Of a stretch of DNA of 64,000 nt, positions 1-6,874 are shown piece by piece; position 1 is the first letter of the stretch; the number at the start of each line of letters is the position of its first letter. The notes below the pieces were generated by a model, which was not told where the DNA came from, did not search any database, and saw only the letters and a list, made by a program, of their open reading frames with translations. The position numbers and the translations under genes were made by a program. Location: positions 1-64,000 of the forward strand of contig JADIMH010000015.1 in NCBI GenBank assembly GCA_017694885.1, in the 5' to 3' direction. Origin of the DNA: Candidatus Cryptobacteroides faecipullorum (GTDB lineage Bacteria > Bacteroidota > Bacteroidia > Bacteroidales > UBA932).

Positions 1-118
1 ATGCGTAGACGACGGACTTTTCGAGGGTATCCGCGATTTCCTTATCCCGGTCTGCAGCCTGACAGCAGATGTCCGTCAATGACGCGATGCTAATCCAAAG
101 AATAAGAAACCCTTTCAT
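1..118 (-). CDS. 5' end of an exported protein, cut by the window edge (possible TonB-dependent receptor)
   Basis: Seen: an ATG at 116-118 (minus) opens a 39-residue reading frame that runs off the window start without a stop. It begins with a signal-peptide-like stretch (MKGFLILWISIASLTDICC) and continues with charged residues up to TLEKSVVYA. The start lies inside the 3' end of the upstream lipoprotein gene, a 29-bp overlap, which suggests translational coupling. Inference: the closing TLEKSVVYA resembles the TLxExVVxA opening of TonB receptor plug domains, so an outer-membrane receptor is possible. The fragment is too short to be sure; any exported protein would fit. Confidence 0.5.
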   Translation of the reverse strand, partial: MKGFLILWISIASLTDICCQAADRDKEIADTLEKSVVYA

Positions 119-722
119 ACACAAACAGGACAGGTACGGTCACCACTTCGTCTGTGGCAAAGTCATAGCATGTGCAGTCTACCAGGGCCTCGAATCCGCC
201 TTCCTGATCGAATGTGAGGGATCTCCCGCAGTTGTTTCTATAGTCGATGAGTTCAATCATGCTGTCATCTTCGTAAGAGTAGTCATTCCCGCCTTTCTCA
301 TCCGGCTCCGTGATAATCATTCCTGACTCGTTCACCGAATACCTGAAGCCGATATACAATATATCTCCGAACATCGCCTTGAAAGTATATTCTCCCGTCC
401 TCTTGTCATAATTCACCCTCTGTTTGGGGATTGTGATATATATCAATTGTTTTTCCCCATAGCTCTTGACCGGATAGACCCTTGCACGGAGATCCTGCCA
501 GAACCAGTTGTAAATATCAAATCCCTTGAATTCCGCTATCATGTCGTCACCTGCCGTGCCGTCACCGTTAAGGTCAAGCAGCCTGCCCTGGATAGTGGCC
601 GACCTGCATTCGTACATCCCTACTATTGTATCGGTGATTTTTTCAAGACCGTCATCATCCTCTTCTTTGCTGCAGGACAGAAAAAGAAGAGGCAAAAGAA
701 AAACATAAAATATCTTTTTCAT
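90..722 (-). CDS. Small lipoprotein of unknown function
   Basis: About 210 residues from the ATG at 720-722. The frame is open further upstream, but only this start gives a proper lipoprotein signal: MKKIFYVFLLPLLFLSC, with Cys at residue 17 followed by SKEEDDD. The mature part is acidic and contains a DLNGDGTAGDD stretch like a calcium-binding loop. I recognise no family. It lies 120 bp after the large lipoprotein gene and overlaps the next gene by 29 bp, so it is probably in the same minus-strand operon. Likely outer-membrane anchored. The call as a real gene is firm; its role is unknown. Confidence 0.75.
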   Translation of the reverse strand: MKKIFYVFLLPLLFLSCSKEEDDDGLEKITDTIVGMYECRSATIQGRLLDLNGDGTAGDDMIAEFKGFDIYNWFWQDLRARVYPVKSYGEKQLIYITIPKQRVNYDKRTGEYTFKAMFGDILYIGFRYSVNESGMIITEPDEKGGNDYSYEDDSMIELIDYRNNCGRSLTFDQEGGFEALVDCTCYDFATDEVVTVPVLFVYERVSYSLD

Positions 723-841
723 TAGAATGCAATATAAAAAGAAAATGCGATTCTTTATCAATGATGAGGGTGAACTCAAAAGGAGAAACTTCAAACGTGC
801 GCAGAAAGTACCCTTTTGATTCGCCCTCAACGGATTATTCT

Positions 842-2512
842 TTAATATCTATATGGAAGAATGGTGAATGTAAATCGATCTGACCCGTATGAATCAATAA
901 TATAAGATGTTGATGAAGCCTGCCCCGTAATGTATTTGTCTCCAAATGAAACAAGCTCTTGTGTCATATGATCATCTCCATTTACACATGAAATAGTAAT
1001 TGTTCCGCTTTTTGTTTCCTCGTCGGAACTTGACCATCCTAAATCATTTTTTATTGTAGCAGAGATGTTATCGAAACCTGCATTAACACCACCAGATACT
1101 GTAACGGAAGTCTGCCTTGCTTTTTTTATTGTGTATGTAAAGGACTTTGTCAGTTCTGTTCCGGTGTCCTCTTCTGTAACCAGGATTGAATATGCCGAAT
1201 TCTCTATTAAATCCCACGTTGGTAAATCCGGACTCGTTTCAGGATAATACCATTTTGCCGCGAGAGTGGTTTCATCTCTGTAATTTATAGAATATCGCCA
1301 AGTTACATACCATTTAAAAGGAGTAGAATTCCATTGTTCCTTCATAATGGAATTGTCTTTAATGGTAAATAAGTCTTTTGCCTTGACATCATAATGAAAA
1401 TCTTTATATATGCTGGCATTTTCATTGCCACCAAAAACAGCAATACGAACTCGTATTTCAAGGGCACCGTCTGCCCATAATTTTGAGTATATCTCTGAAG
1501 CAGACGGTTCAGCATCATGTCCCTTTCCATTGTCATCTGTTTCAAAAGAATTCACAAAATTCTTGTCGGAATCATACGGATCGTCAAATAGTACATTAAA
1601 GGATTTGGGCGCTATTTTAAAACGCACAATCTTGGATCTTACGTCAGTCCTCAATGCACCTTTTGGAGACGATGTAGTCAGCCCATAGTATATATAATCA
1701 TTCTGCATTGCATATTTATGGTCTTTAAACATATTATATGCTTTAATGATATCCGGATTGAGATTGTTGAGTGCTGTAGCCGATATTATATCAGAATTAT
1801 CTTCAGGATCCTGTCCGGCAATCCAGCTCTTGGAATATTTCCCTTTATGCCGGTTGCTTTTTGTCTCGATGTTCAGACTGCCATCATAAACATCATCGAT
1901 GAAATCATATGTCACATCACCCGATTTTGTAGATACAGATGTGACAATTCTTTCGTTATTTTTTATAATCAACACCGGGCCACCAGGAATTGTCCCTTCC
2001 TCGATATTGCCAAGATCTGCTCCATTTGAAAACAGTTTTTCACATCTTCCATTGCTATTTTTATAAGTCACTGCCAGCCTGCAGTCTTCCGTGTCCCACG
2101 TTTCTGCACAGAAACCATTCGGATCAAACCAGGTGACATCACTTACATAAATCGTAAGGGCAGGAAGTATCCTTTCTATATCGGCCAATACCGATTCGCT
2201 GCTCATGTAGGAGACAAGCACATCACGGAATGTCCCTGAATCCGATATGTTCCTGTTCTTGATATTCTGATACAATACGTCATAATCATTGTCGAATTTC
2301 TTCAATGATTCGCTCTTTATCAGTTCCCTTATTTCCTGATGTTCACAGGCAGCCTTCGAAAGGGCAATCGAGAAATTTTCCATGGCATCAGCTTCATTCT
2401 TGACAGCCAGTTCTTTTGCTTCAGGGAAAGTTTCAGTTTCAACCTTTGTACAAGAGGTAAACGATAAAATTAATGTGCTGGCACACACAAAAATAATTTT
2501 AGCTTTCATCAT
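842..2512 (-). CDS. Large exported lipoprotein, unknown function (possible beta-pore-like C-terminal half)
   Basis: 556 residues; MMKAKIIFVCASTLILSFTSC is a lipoprotein signal with Cys near residue 21. Two ATGs in a row allow either start. The N-terminal third is helical and includes WFDPNGFCAETWDTEDC. The C-terminal third is rich in Ser/Thr with alternating polar and apolar residues, notably SVTVSGGVNAGFDNISATI and DLGWSSSDEETKSGTITIS. That pattern resembles the insertion segment of aerolysin-type pore formers, but this is inference from pattern only. The gene lies 19 bp after the DUF3244-like gene and is surely cotranscribed with it. It is visibly more AT-rich than the rest of the window. 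Confidence 0.75.
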   Translation of the reverse strand: MMKAKIIFVCASTLILSFTSCTKVETETFPEAKELAVKNEADAMENFSIALSKAACEHQEIRELIKSESLKKFDNDYDVLYQNIKNRNISDSGTFRDVLVSYMSSESVLADIERILPALTIYVSDVTWFDPNGFCAETWDTEDCRLAVTYKNSNGRCEKLFSNGADLGNIEEGTIPGGPVLIIKNNERIVTSVSTKSGDVTYDFIDDVYDGSLNIETKSNRHKGKYSKSWIAGQDPEDNSDIISATALNNLNPDIIKAYNMFKDHKYAMQNDYIYYGLTTSSPKGALRTDVRSKIVRFKIAPKSFNVLFDDPYDSDKNFVNSFETDDNGKGHDAEPSASEIYSKLWADGALEIRVRIAVFGGNENASIYKDFHYDVKAKDLFTIKDNSIMKEQWNSTPFKWYVTWRYSINYRDETTLAAKWYYPETSPDLPTWDLIENSAYSILVTEEDTGTELTKSFTYTIKKARQTSVTVSGGVNAGFDNISATIKNDLGWSSSDEETKSGTITISCVNGDDHMTQELVSFGDKYITGQASSTSYIIDSYGSDRFTFTILPYRY

Positions 2513-2531
2513 TGTTTTTATTTATACGATT

Positions 2532-2924
2532 TTATTCTACTACAAACGCTCCTTCTGCATATAGAATCGGGGAGTCTATTACGATGTAGTATGTTCCGGG
2601 AACCTGAGGTACATCCACCATATAGTAAGGGTTCATTCCGGCATCAAAGGAATCATATGAGATTTCTTCTCCATTTGAATTGACTATATATACACTAGTC
2701 TCCTTTGTGCCATCGCATGCCAGTTCAATGATATCGGCATCCGGATAATAAGTCGCATCGGCATTCGATCCGAAATCACGATTGATGATTTTGTCAAGAT
2801 CTTTCAAAATTGTAGTAAGAATGATTCTTTTTTTAGCGTGTCTGCCGTCTTTTGCAATGGCGTCATAGCTGACAAGTGCTCCGAAAATCAGCACCGGAAT
2901 AAGTAATTTAAAAATCTGCTTCAT
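2532..2924 (-). CDS. Small secreted protein, DUF3244-like
   Basis: 130 residues from the ATG at 2922-2924; upstream in-frame codons are left out because the signal peptide starts here (MKQIFKLLIPVLIFGALVSYDAIA). The mature part is predicted beta-rich and ends in VPGTYYIVIDSP, like a single Ig-like or por-sorting-sized fold. The pattern (ADIIELACDG, VYIVNSNGEEI, PGTYYIVID) fits the small Bacteroidales DUF3244 group, though I cannot confirm family membership. It is the first gene of the minus-strand operon and has its own promoter containing the 28-bp element described separately. Confidence 0.65.
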   Translation of the reverse strand: MKQIFKLLIPVLIFGALVSYDAIAKDGRHAKKRIILTTILKDLDKIINRDFGSNADATYYPDADIIELACDGTKETSVYIVNSNGEEISYDSFDAGMNPYYMVDVPQVPGTYYIVIDSPILYAEGAFVVE

Positions 2925-2951
2925 AACTTTGTTTTGTTTGTGTTGTGTCCA

Positions 2952-2982
2952 CAAAATTATTCCAACAAAGTTTAATCTCGAA
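2952..2982 (-). promoter_or_regulatory. Promoter of the DUF3244-like/lipoprotein operon
   Basis: On the minus strand a TAATTTTG (2952-2959) matches the Bacteroidota -7 consensus TAnnTTTG. A TTCG (2979-2982) lies 19 bp upstream in the -33 place (consensus TTTG). The start codon is about 28 nt downstream of the -7 box. The -33 half lies inside the 28-bp repeat. Confidence 0.5.
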
Positions 2983-2997
2983 ATTTATAGTTTAATA
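2970..2997 (-). repeat. 28-bp promoter element, copy 1 of 2
   Basis: GTTTAAT, then AAATTT, then TTTAATA, with the two TTTAAT cores exactly 20 bp apart. The same layout recurs at 3662-3689 in the promoter of the stand-alone HTH gene; 21 or so of the 28 positions agree. Both copies lie 42-46 bp before the start codon and cover the -33 region. A shared operator or activator site is the likely role. Confidence 0.5.
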
Positions 2998-3109
2998 TTT
3001 TGAATTGTAATTTGTTGATTATCAATAGGGGGGGAGTAAAAATTGACGCAATCCGAAGAACGAAGTTTAATATTGCAGGATTTTGTTCTATAGAATCAGG
3101 TGGATACTG

Positions 3110-3137
3110 AAAAAGGACGGCCTTTGCCGCCCTTTTG
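3110..3137 (-). terminator. Rho-independent terminator after the stand-alone HTH gene
   Basis: Inverted repeat of AAAAGG-CGGC and GCCG-CCTTTT around a CTTT loop, just 10 bp after the stop of the 3147-3620 gene. On the minus strand the hairpin ends in a short T-run. Confidence 0.7.
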
Positions 3138-3146
3138 AAAGAAACC

Positions 3147-3620
3147 TCATTGAAGAAGCGATCTGAGGTGATTGCCTAAATTGGTATCATGCTCGGACAA
3201 TCCAAGTTTTTTACGGATAGCACTGCATATATTATAGTGATTCTTTCTTGACATATACATTCCTATATCCTTGCCATAGAAACCGATTGCTCCCATAACG
3301 CAGTAATTCTTTTCACGTTCGTTCATACCGGTATCTTTCAGGAATGCCATGAATCGTTTATGATTTCGTGAAAAACTTGCTGATATGTCGTGCAAAAATT
3401 CATCCCTGCTATGTAATATGCTGTGCATGGCAGTCCGTAAAGTGGATGTCATAGGTCCGTGGTTGACGAAAATTTTGTCTATGGCTTTCGTAATGTGATA
3501 CAGACGGGCACCTATAATATAAGATGTGGTGGGGTCGTGTTTTTGTATTGCGAGTATCCGGGACAAAGTCCTCCATTCACCTATTACCTCCTGAAGTATA
3601 TCAGAATCTGTTTTTTCCAT
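3147..3620 (-). CDS. Stand-alone LuxR-like HTH regulator, paralogue of the neighbouring TPR regulator's C-terminus
   Basis: 157 residues, no signal peptide or membrane segment. The last 70 residues match the C-terminus of the next gene over: a REKNYCVMGAIG / KDIGMYM / IRKKLGLSEHDTNLGNHLRSLL pattern beside HEIEYCCLYAIG / KEIGQYI / IRAKLGLGKHDTNLSNYLRDLL. So this is the cytoplasmic DNA-binding half of that regulator class without its TPR and membrane sensor. It has its own promoter with the 28-bp element. Inference: a partner or antagonist of the full-length regulator, or a constitutive regulator of the lipoprotein operon. Confidence 0.7.
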   Translation of the reverse strand: MEKTDSDILQEVIGEWRTLSRILAIQKHDPTTSYIIGARLYHITKAIDKIFVNHGPMTSTLRTAMHSILHSRDEFLHDISASFSRNHKRFMAFLKDTGMNEREKNYCVMGAIGFYGKDIGMYMSRKNHYNICSAIRKKLGLSEHDTNLGNHLRSLLQ

Positions 3621-3643
3621 GCATTGCGTGTTTTACAATGACT

Positions 3644-3675
3644 TAAAAATAGGTCTTTTAGGTTTAATGTACAAA
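3644..3675 (-). promoter_or_regulatory. Promoter of the stand-alone HTH gene
   Basis: On the minus strand, TTTG (complement of 3672-3675), 20 bp spacer, then TATTTTTA (complement of 3644-3651). This matches the Bacteroidota TTTG / TAnnTTTG promoter in all but one base. The start codon is about 24 nt downstream. Confidence 0.55.
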
Positions 3676-3689
3676 TTTCGACTTTAATA
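3662..3689 (-). repeat. 28-bp promoter element, copy 2 of 2
   Basis: Same layout as the copy at 2970-2997: GTTTAAT, AAATTT, TTTAATA with 20 bp between the TTTAAT cores. A further GTTTAAT follows at 3697-3703, and a lone one is at 3065-3071. It overlaps the -33 box of the HTH gene, which suggests that this gene and the lipoprotein operon share a regulator. Confidence 0.5.
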
Positions 3690-3761
3690 ATTGCCAGTTT
3701 AATACGTTGACAGTCAATATTATTTTTCTTGGAATTTAATCTTTGACATATGAGTTTAACA

Positions 3762-5429
3762 TTAATGGACAGCAAGATCCTGTGCGAGGAGATCCCGCAG
3801 GTAGTTGCTCAGGTTGGTGTCATGCTTCCCCAGACCGAGTTTGGCCCTGATGTCACTGCTTTCGTTGTAATGGCAGGCCCGTTTTATATACTGTCCGATT
3901 TCCTTTCCTTTAAGGCCGATCGCGTAGAGACAGCAATATTCGATTTCATGCTCTGTCAGTCCCTGCGATTCAAGGTAACTGATGAAATCCGGATGTGCCG
4001 CCGCGAAAGTCATCCGGGTAGTATAGAGAAACATGTCCCTGTCCGCGACAAGACGGTCAAGTTCATGGCTGGCGATTCGGTCTGTCTCCTCGTTGCCTGA
4101 TATGGCGGCTGCGAAGAACCTGTTCAGAAGTTCGAGACGGTCATTCAGGACTCTCATGCACTGGCGGTCGGCAGGCGGGTTTGACGAGAGCATCTCCGAA
4201 AGTTCGTCCCGTTCCTGCTTCAGGCGGGAATAGTTTTCCTTGTATCTGGACATTTCGGCAGCAAGCGACTCTTTCTCCCTTCTGCTCTGCCTGAGCCGTA
4301 ATCTGAGTATGTCTGCTATGCAGGACAAAAGGATGACAGAGAATACGGAAACCAGTGTGACAAGCAGTCTGGTGTTTCTTTCCTTCTCCATCTGCAGGTC
4401 TTTCTCGTATCGCTCCTGTATGAACCCTGTATCCTGCTCCGCTATGGCAAGGCTCAGGGAATCCGAGAGGAGTGAATAGCTTATATAGTCATCAAGCGCC
4501 GACCTGTAATCTCCGAGTGAATCGTTCAATGTGTATGCTGCAATATGGTATGCCGGCTTGTCTTTATACTCCGGATGGAACTCCCGGTAGCGTTGAAGTG
4601 CCGATTCTGACTTGTCATACTGTCCGAGATAAGTATGGTAGTCCGCGACATCAAGCCATGAAATGTTTTCCGCTCCGGTGGAGGACAGATATTGGTTCAG
4701 TTCGTCTGACAGTCCTGATCTGTCTCCCAGGTCTCTTTTTATCCTCATGGAGCGGATATAGTACGCATTTCTGCGAGATGTACTTATGCTATCCAGCAGG
4801 ATTTTCACTGAATCCAGACAGGCTATGGCCTCGCTGGATTCCTCCTGAGCATAGTGCAGGTCACTTGAAAACAGTATTGTCCCTGCATATTTGTCGGTAT
4901 CTCCTGCAAGGAGGTAACACTCCTTAGCCCTGTTATTATATAATTCTGCTTTCACGAAATCAAAAATCTGGATATAGATTCCGGACATGGCAGTATATAA
5001 AAGTCCCTTTGTCTCATTCTTTTCATTCCCTGATGCCGCTTCCGCTCTTACGAAACTCCCCATCGCGGCTTCGTTGTCCCCGGAGTTCTGGTAGACCCGG
5101 CCCTGATAGTAGTATGACTTCAGCCGCTCGTCGGCAGTCCCGTGCTTTCTGTACCAGTCCACGGCTATGTTTATCAGACTGTCGTCCGTCGCGTCTATAT
5201 AGCTCTTGTCCAGCGCCATAGAATAGAGCAGGGCGAACTGCGCATTCGCCTCCCGGCCCTGCATGCCGGTTGTATAAAGAGAGTCAAGGACAGAGAGTGC
5301 GCTATCCGGATATTCGTTTATATACGACCCGACATCATCCAGTTGTCTGATGATGTCGCGGTCTGAACATGAAATCGCTCCTGTTGTTAGTGTCAGTATT
5401 GATATTGCTGCTTTTATGTATCTTTTCAC
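3762..5429 (-). CDS. Membrane-bound TPR regulator with C-terminal HTH
   Basis: 555 residues with a GTG start (complement of 5427-5429); no in-frame ATG lies nearby upstream. The N-terminus is a lipoprotein-type signal (TLTTGAISC, Cys about 21). Residues ~30-340 are helical TPR-like repeats, one membrane segment follows (about 350-372, LLVTLVSVFSVILLSCIADI), then a coiled coil (~375-420) and a LuxR-like HTH in the last 75 residues. This is the layout of the Bacteroidales one-component membrane regulators (DUF6377-like) that read a periplasmic signal and bind DNA. The adjacent 157-aa gene repeats its HTH. Target genes are unknown; the neighbouring lipoprotein operon is the natural guess. Confidence 0.75.
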   Translation of the reverse strand: MKRYIKAAISILTLTTGAISCSDRDIIRQLDDVGSYINEYPDSALSVLDSLYTTGMQGREANAQFALLYSMALDKSYIDATDDSLINIAVDWYRKHGTADERLKSYYYQGRVYQNSGDNEAAMGSFVRAEAASGNEKNETKGLLYTAMSGIYIQIFDFVKAELYNNRAKECYLLAGDTDKYAGTILFSSDLHYAQEESSEAIACLDSVKILLDSISTSRRNAYYIRSMRIKRDLGDRSGLSDELNQYLSSTGAENISWLDVADYHTYLGQYDKSESALQRYREFHPEYKDKPAYHIAAYTLNDSLGDYRSALDDYISYSLLSDSLSLAIAEQDTGFIQERYEKDLQMEKERNTRLLVTLVSVFSVILLSCIADILRLRLRQSRREKESLAAEMSRYKENYSRLKQERDELSEMLSSNPPADRQCMRVLNDRLELLNRFFAAAISGNEETDRIASHELDRLVADRDMFLYTTRMTFAAAHPDFISYLESQGLTEHEIEYCCLYAIGLKGKEIGQYIKRACHYNESSDIRAKLGLGKHDTNLSNYLRDLLAQDLAVH

Positions 5430-5514
5430 CTTTGATGCCTGCTATGGTTTTTGGGGCCACAAAAATTAAGTTTTTAAAATGAACATCAATACCGCATTGG
5501 CCGGTCTTTCTGCT

Positions 5515-6702
5515 TTATTTTACTGCGAAAGTATATATTGTATGCTGCGTGTATGTTTCTCCTGGCCTGAGGACTGATGAAGGGAAGTTTTCATGATTCG
5601 GAGCATCAGGGAAATTCTGTGCCTCGAGGGCGATTCCGGATCTGACGTTATGTATTTCCCCTCGCTTTCCGATTTCTTTTCCGTCCATACCCTGGCCTGC
5701 ATAGAACTGCAGCCCCGGCTGGTCGGTGTAGACTGTCATCACTATTCCTGTAGACGGTTCATAGACCTGTGCTGCCATATAGGCCCCGTCTTTCAGGGCA
5801 TCGTTCTGTTTGCTCTGAACCAGGAAGTGTTTGTTCAGCACCCAGTTATGATCATATCCTTTACCGATAGCAAGCGGTTCGTAATCAGGGGTGTCTATTC
5901 TGGCCCCGATAGCAGTAGCCGTCCGGAAGTCCATAGGGGTCCCTTCTACCGGTGCGATTTCACCTGTCGGTATAAGTTCGCTGTCGGTAAGTGTGAAACT
6001 GTCGGCATATATGGTCATAAGGTGTGAATCGGTCGATTTGGAAGACGTCCCGTGAAGGTTGTAATATACATGGCTCGTAGGGTTGAGTACTGTAGGTGCG
6101 TCTGTAGTGGCGGTATAGTCAATGACAAGCTCGTTTGCCGGTTTCAGCGTGTAAGTGACGGAAATTGTAAGTTTACCCGGATATCCTTCCTCTCCGTCTT
6201 CCGATACCAGGGTCATTTTGACTGCAGGATTTCCGTCAGCGTCCGTAAACTGCTCTGCGTCCCAGACTTTTGTGGAGAATCCTCCGGCCCCGCCATGCAG
6301 CTGGTTGCCGTTTTCATTTACCGTAAGCTGGTATTCTTTGCCGTCGAGAGTGAATTTTCCGTCCTTTATCCTGTTTCCGTAGCGTCCTACGACAGGACCT
6401 GAATATTTGTCTCCGGCATTCAGGTATGCGTCGATGCTGTCATATCCCCAGACTACATCCTTGAATCCGTCTGTTGACGGAACCCAGAGCTGTACGAGCC
6501 TGGCTCCGTAGTTTGTCAACTGTGCAGTCATACCGGTAGTGCTGTTTGTGAGGGTATAGATAGCGACATTCTTGCCGTCTACCGTTTTTGCGAAAGCTTC
6601 TTCCGGAAGCAGTTCTATTCCTGTCCCCTTGTTTTCCGTACAGGCGGCACAACTTAAAGCAAGCACCGCTGCCGCAGCGGCCTTTATCAGATTACGTGTC
6701 AT
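5515..6702 (-). CDS. galM: Aldose 1-epimerase (mutarotase), lipoprotein form
   Basis: 395 residues. The signal MTRNLIKAAAAAVLALSCAAC makes it a lipoprotein, so it acts in the periplasm or at the outer membrane rather than in the cytosol. The family marks are all there: TNYGARLVQLWVP near the start, VVGRYGNRI with the conserved Arg, NQLHGG with the first catalytic His, NPTSHVYYNLHG with the second His, and GIALEAQNFPDAPN with the general-base Glu near residue 355. It interconverts alpha and beta anomers of aldoses released from glycans. It stands alone between the TPR regulator and secDF. Family assignment is firm; the sugar is not defined. Confidence 0.93.
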   Translation of the reverse strand: MTRNLIKAAAAAVLALSCAACTENKGTGIELLPEEAFAKTVDGKNVAIYTLTNSTTGMTAQLTNYGARLVQLWVPSTDGFKDVVWGYDSIDAYLNAGDKYSGPVVGRYGNRIKDGKFTLDGKEYQLTVNENGNQLHGGAGGFSTKVWDAEQFTDADGNPAVKMTLVSEDGEEGYPGKLTISVTYTLKPANELVIDYTATTDAPTVLNPTSHVYYNLHGTSSKSTDSHLMTIYADSFTLTDSELIPTGEIAPVEGTPMDFRTATAIGARIDTPDYEPLAIGKGYDHNWVLNKHFLVQSKQNDALKDGAYMAAQVYEPSTGIVMTVYTDQPGLQFYAGQGMDGKEIGKRGEIHNVRSGIALEAQNFPDAPNHENFPSSVLRPGETYTQHTIYTFAVK

Positions 6703-6824
6703 GATTTATAAGTTAATTTAAGGTTTTTCAAATATTCCGTAAACTTACATCATTTAAACCTATTATTCAACATTAATCCGCCCGGACAGAAGAAATCCTT
6801 TCCGAAAAACGGTATGAAACGAAA

Positions 6825-6853
6825 AAGACCGGCCCTTTAAAGGGACCGGTCTC
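6825..6853 (-). terminator. Rho-independent terminator of secDF
   Basis: AGACCGG-CCCTTTAAAGGG-CCGGTCT palindrome followed on the minus strand by TTTTTC, 22 bp after the secDF stop codon. Confidence 0.85.
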
Positions 6854-6874
6854 CTTCAATATAAGCTCTTCCGG

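Noticed and set aside
3028..3034. Run of seven G in the gap after the DUF3244-like gene, considered as a phase-variable tract
   Set aside because: It is short and lies outside coding sequence and away from the promoter boxes; slippage there would not change a product.
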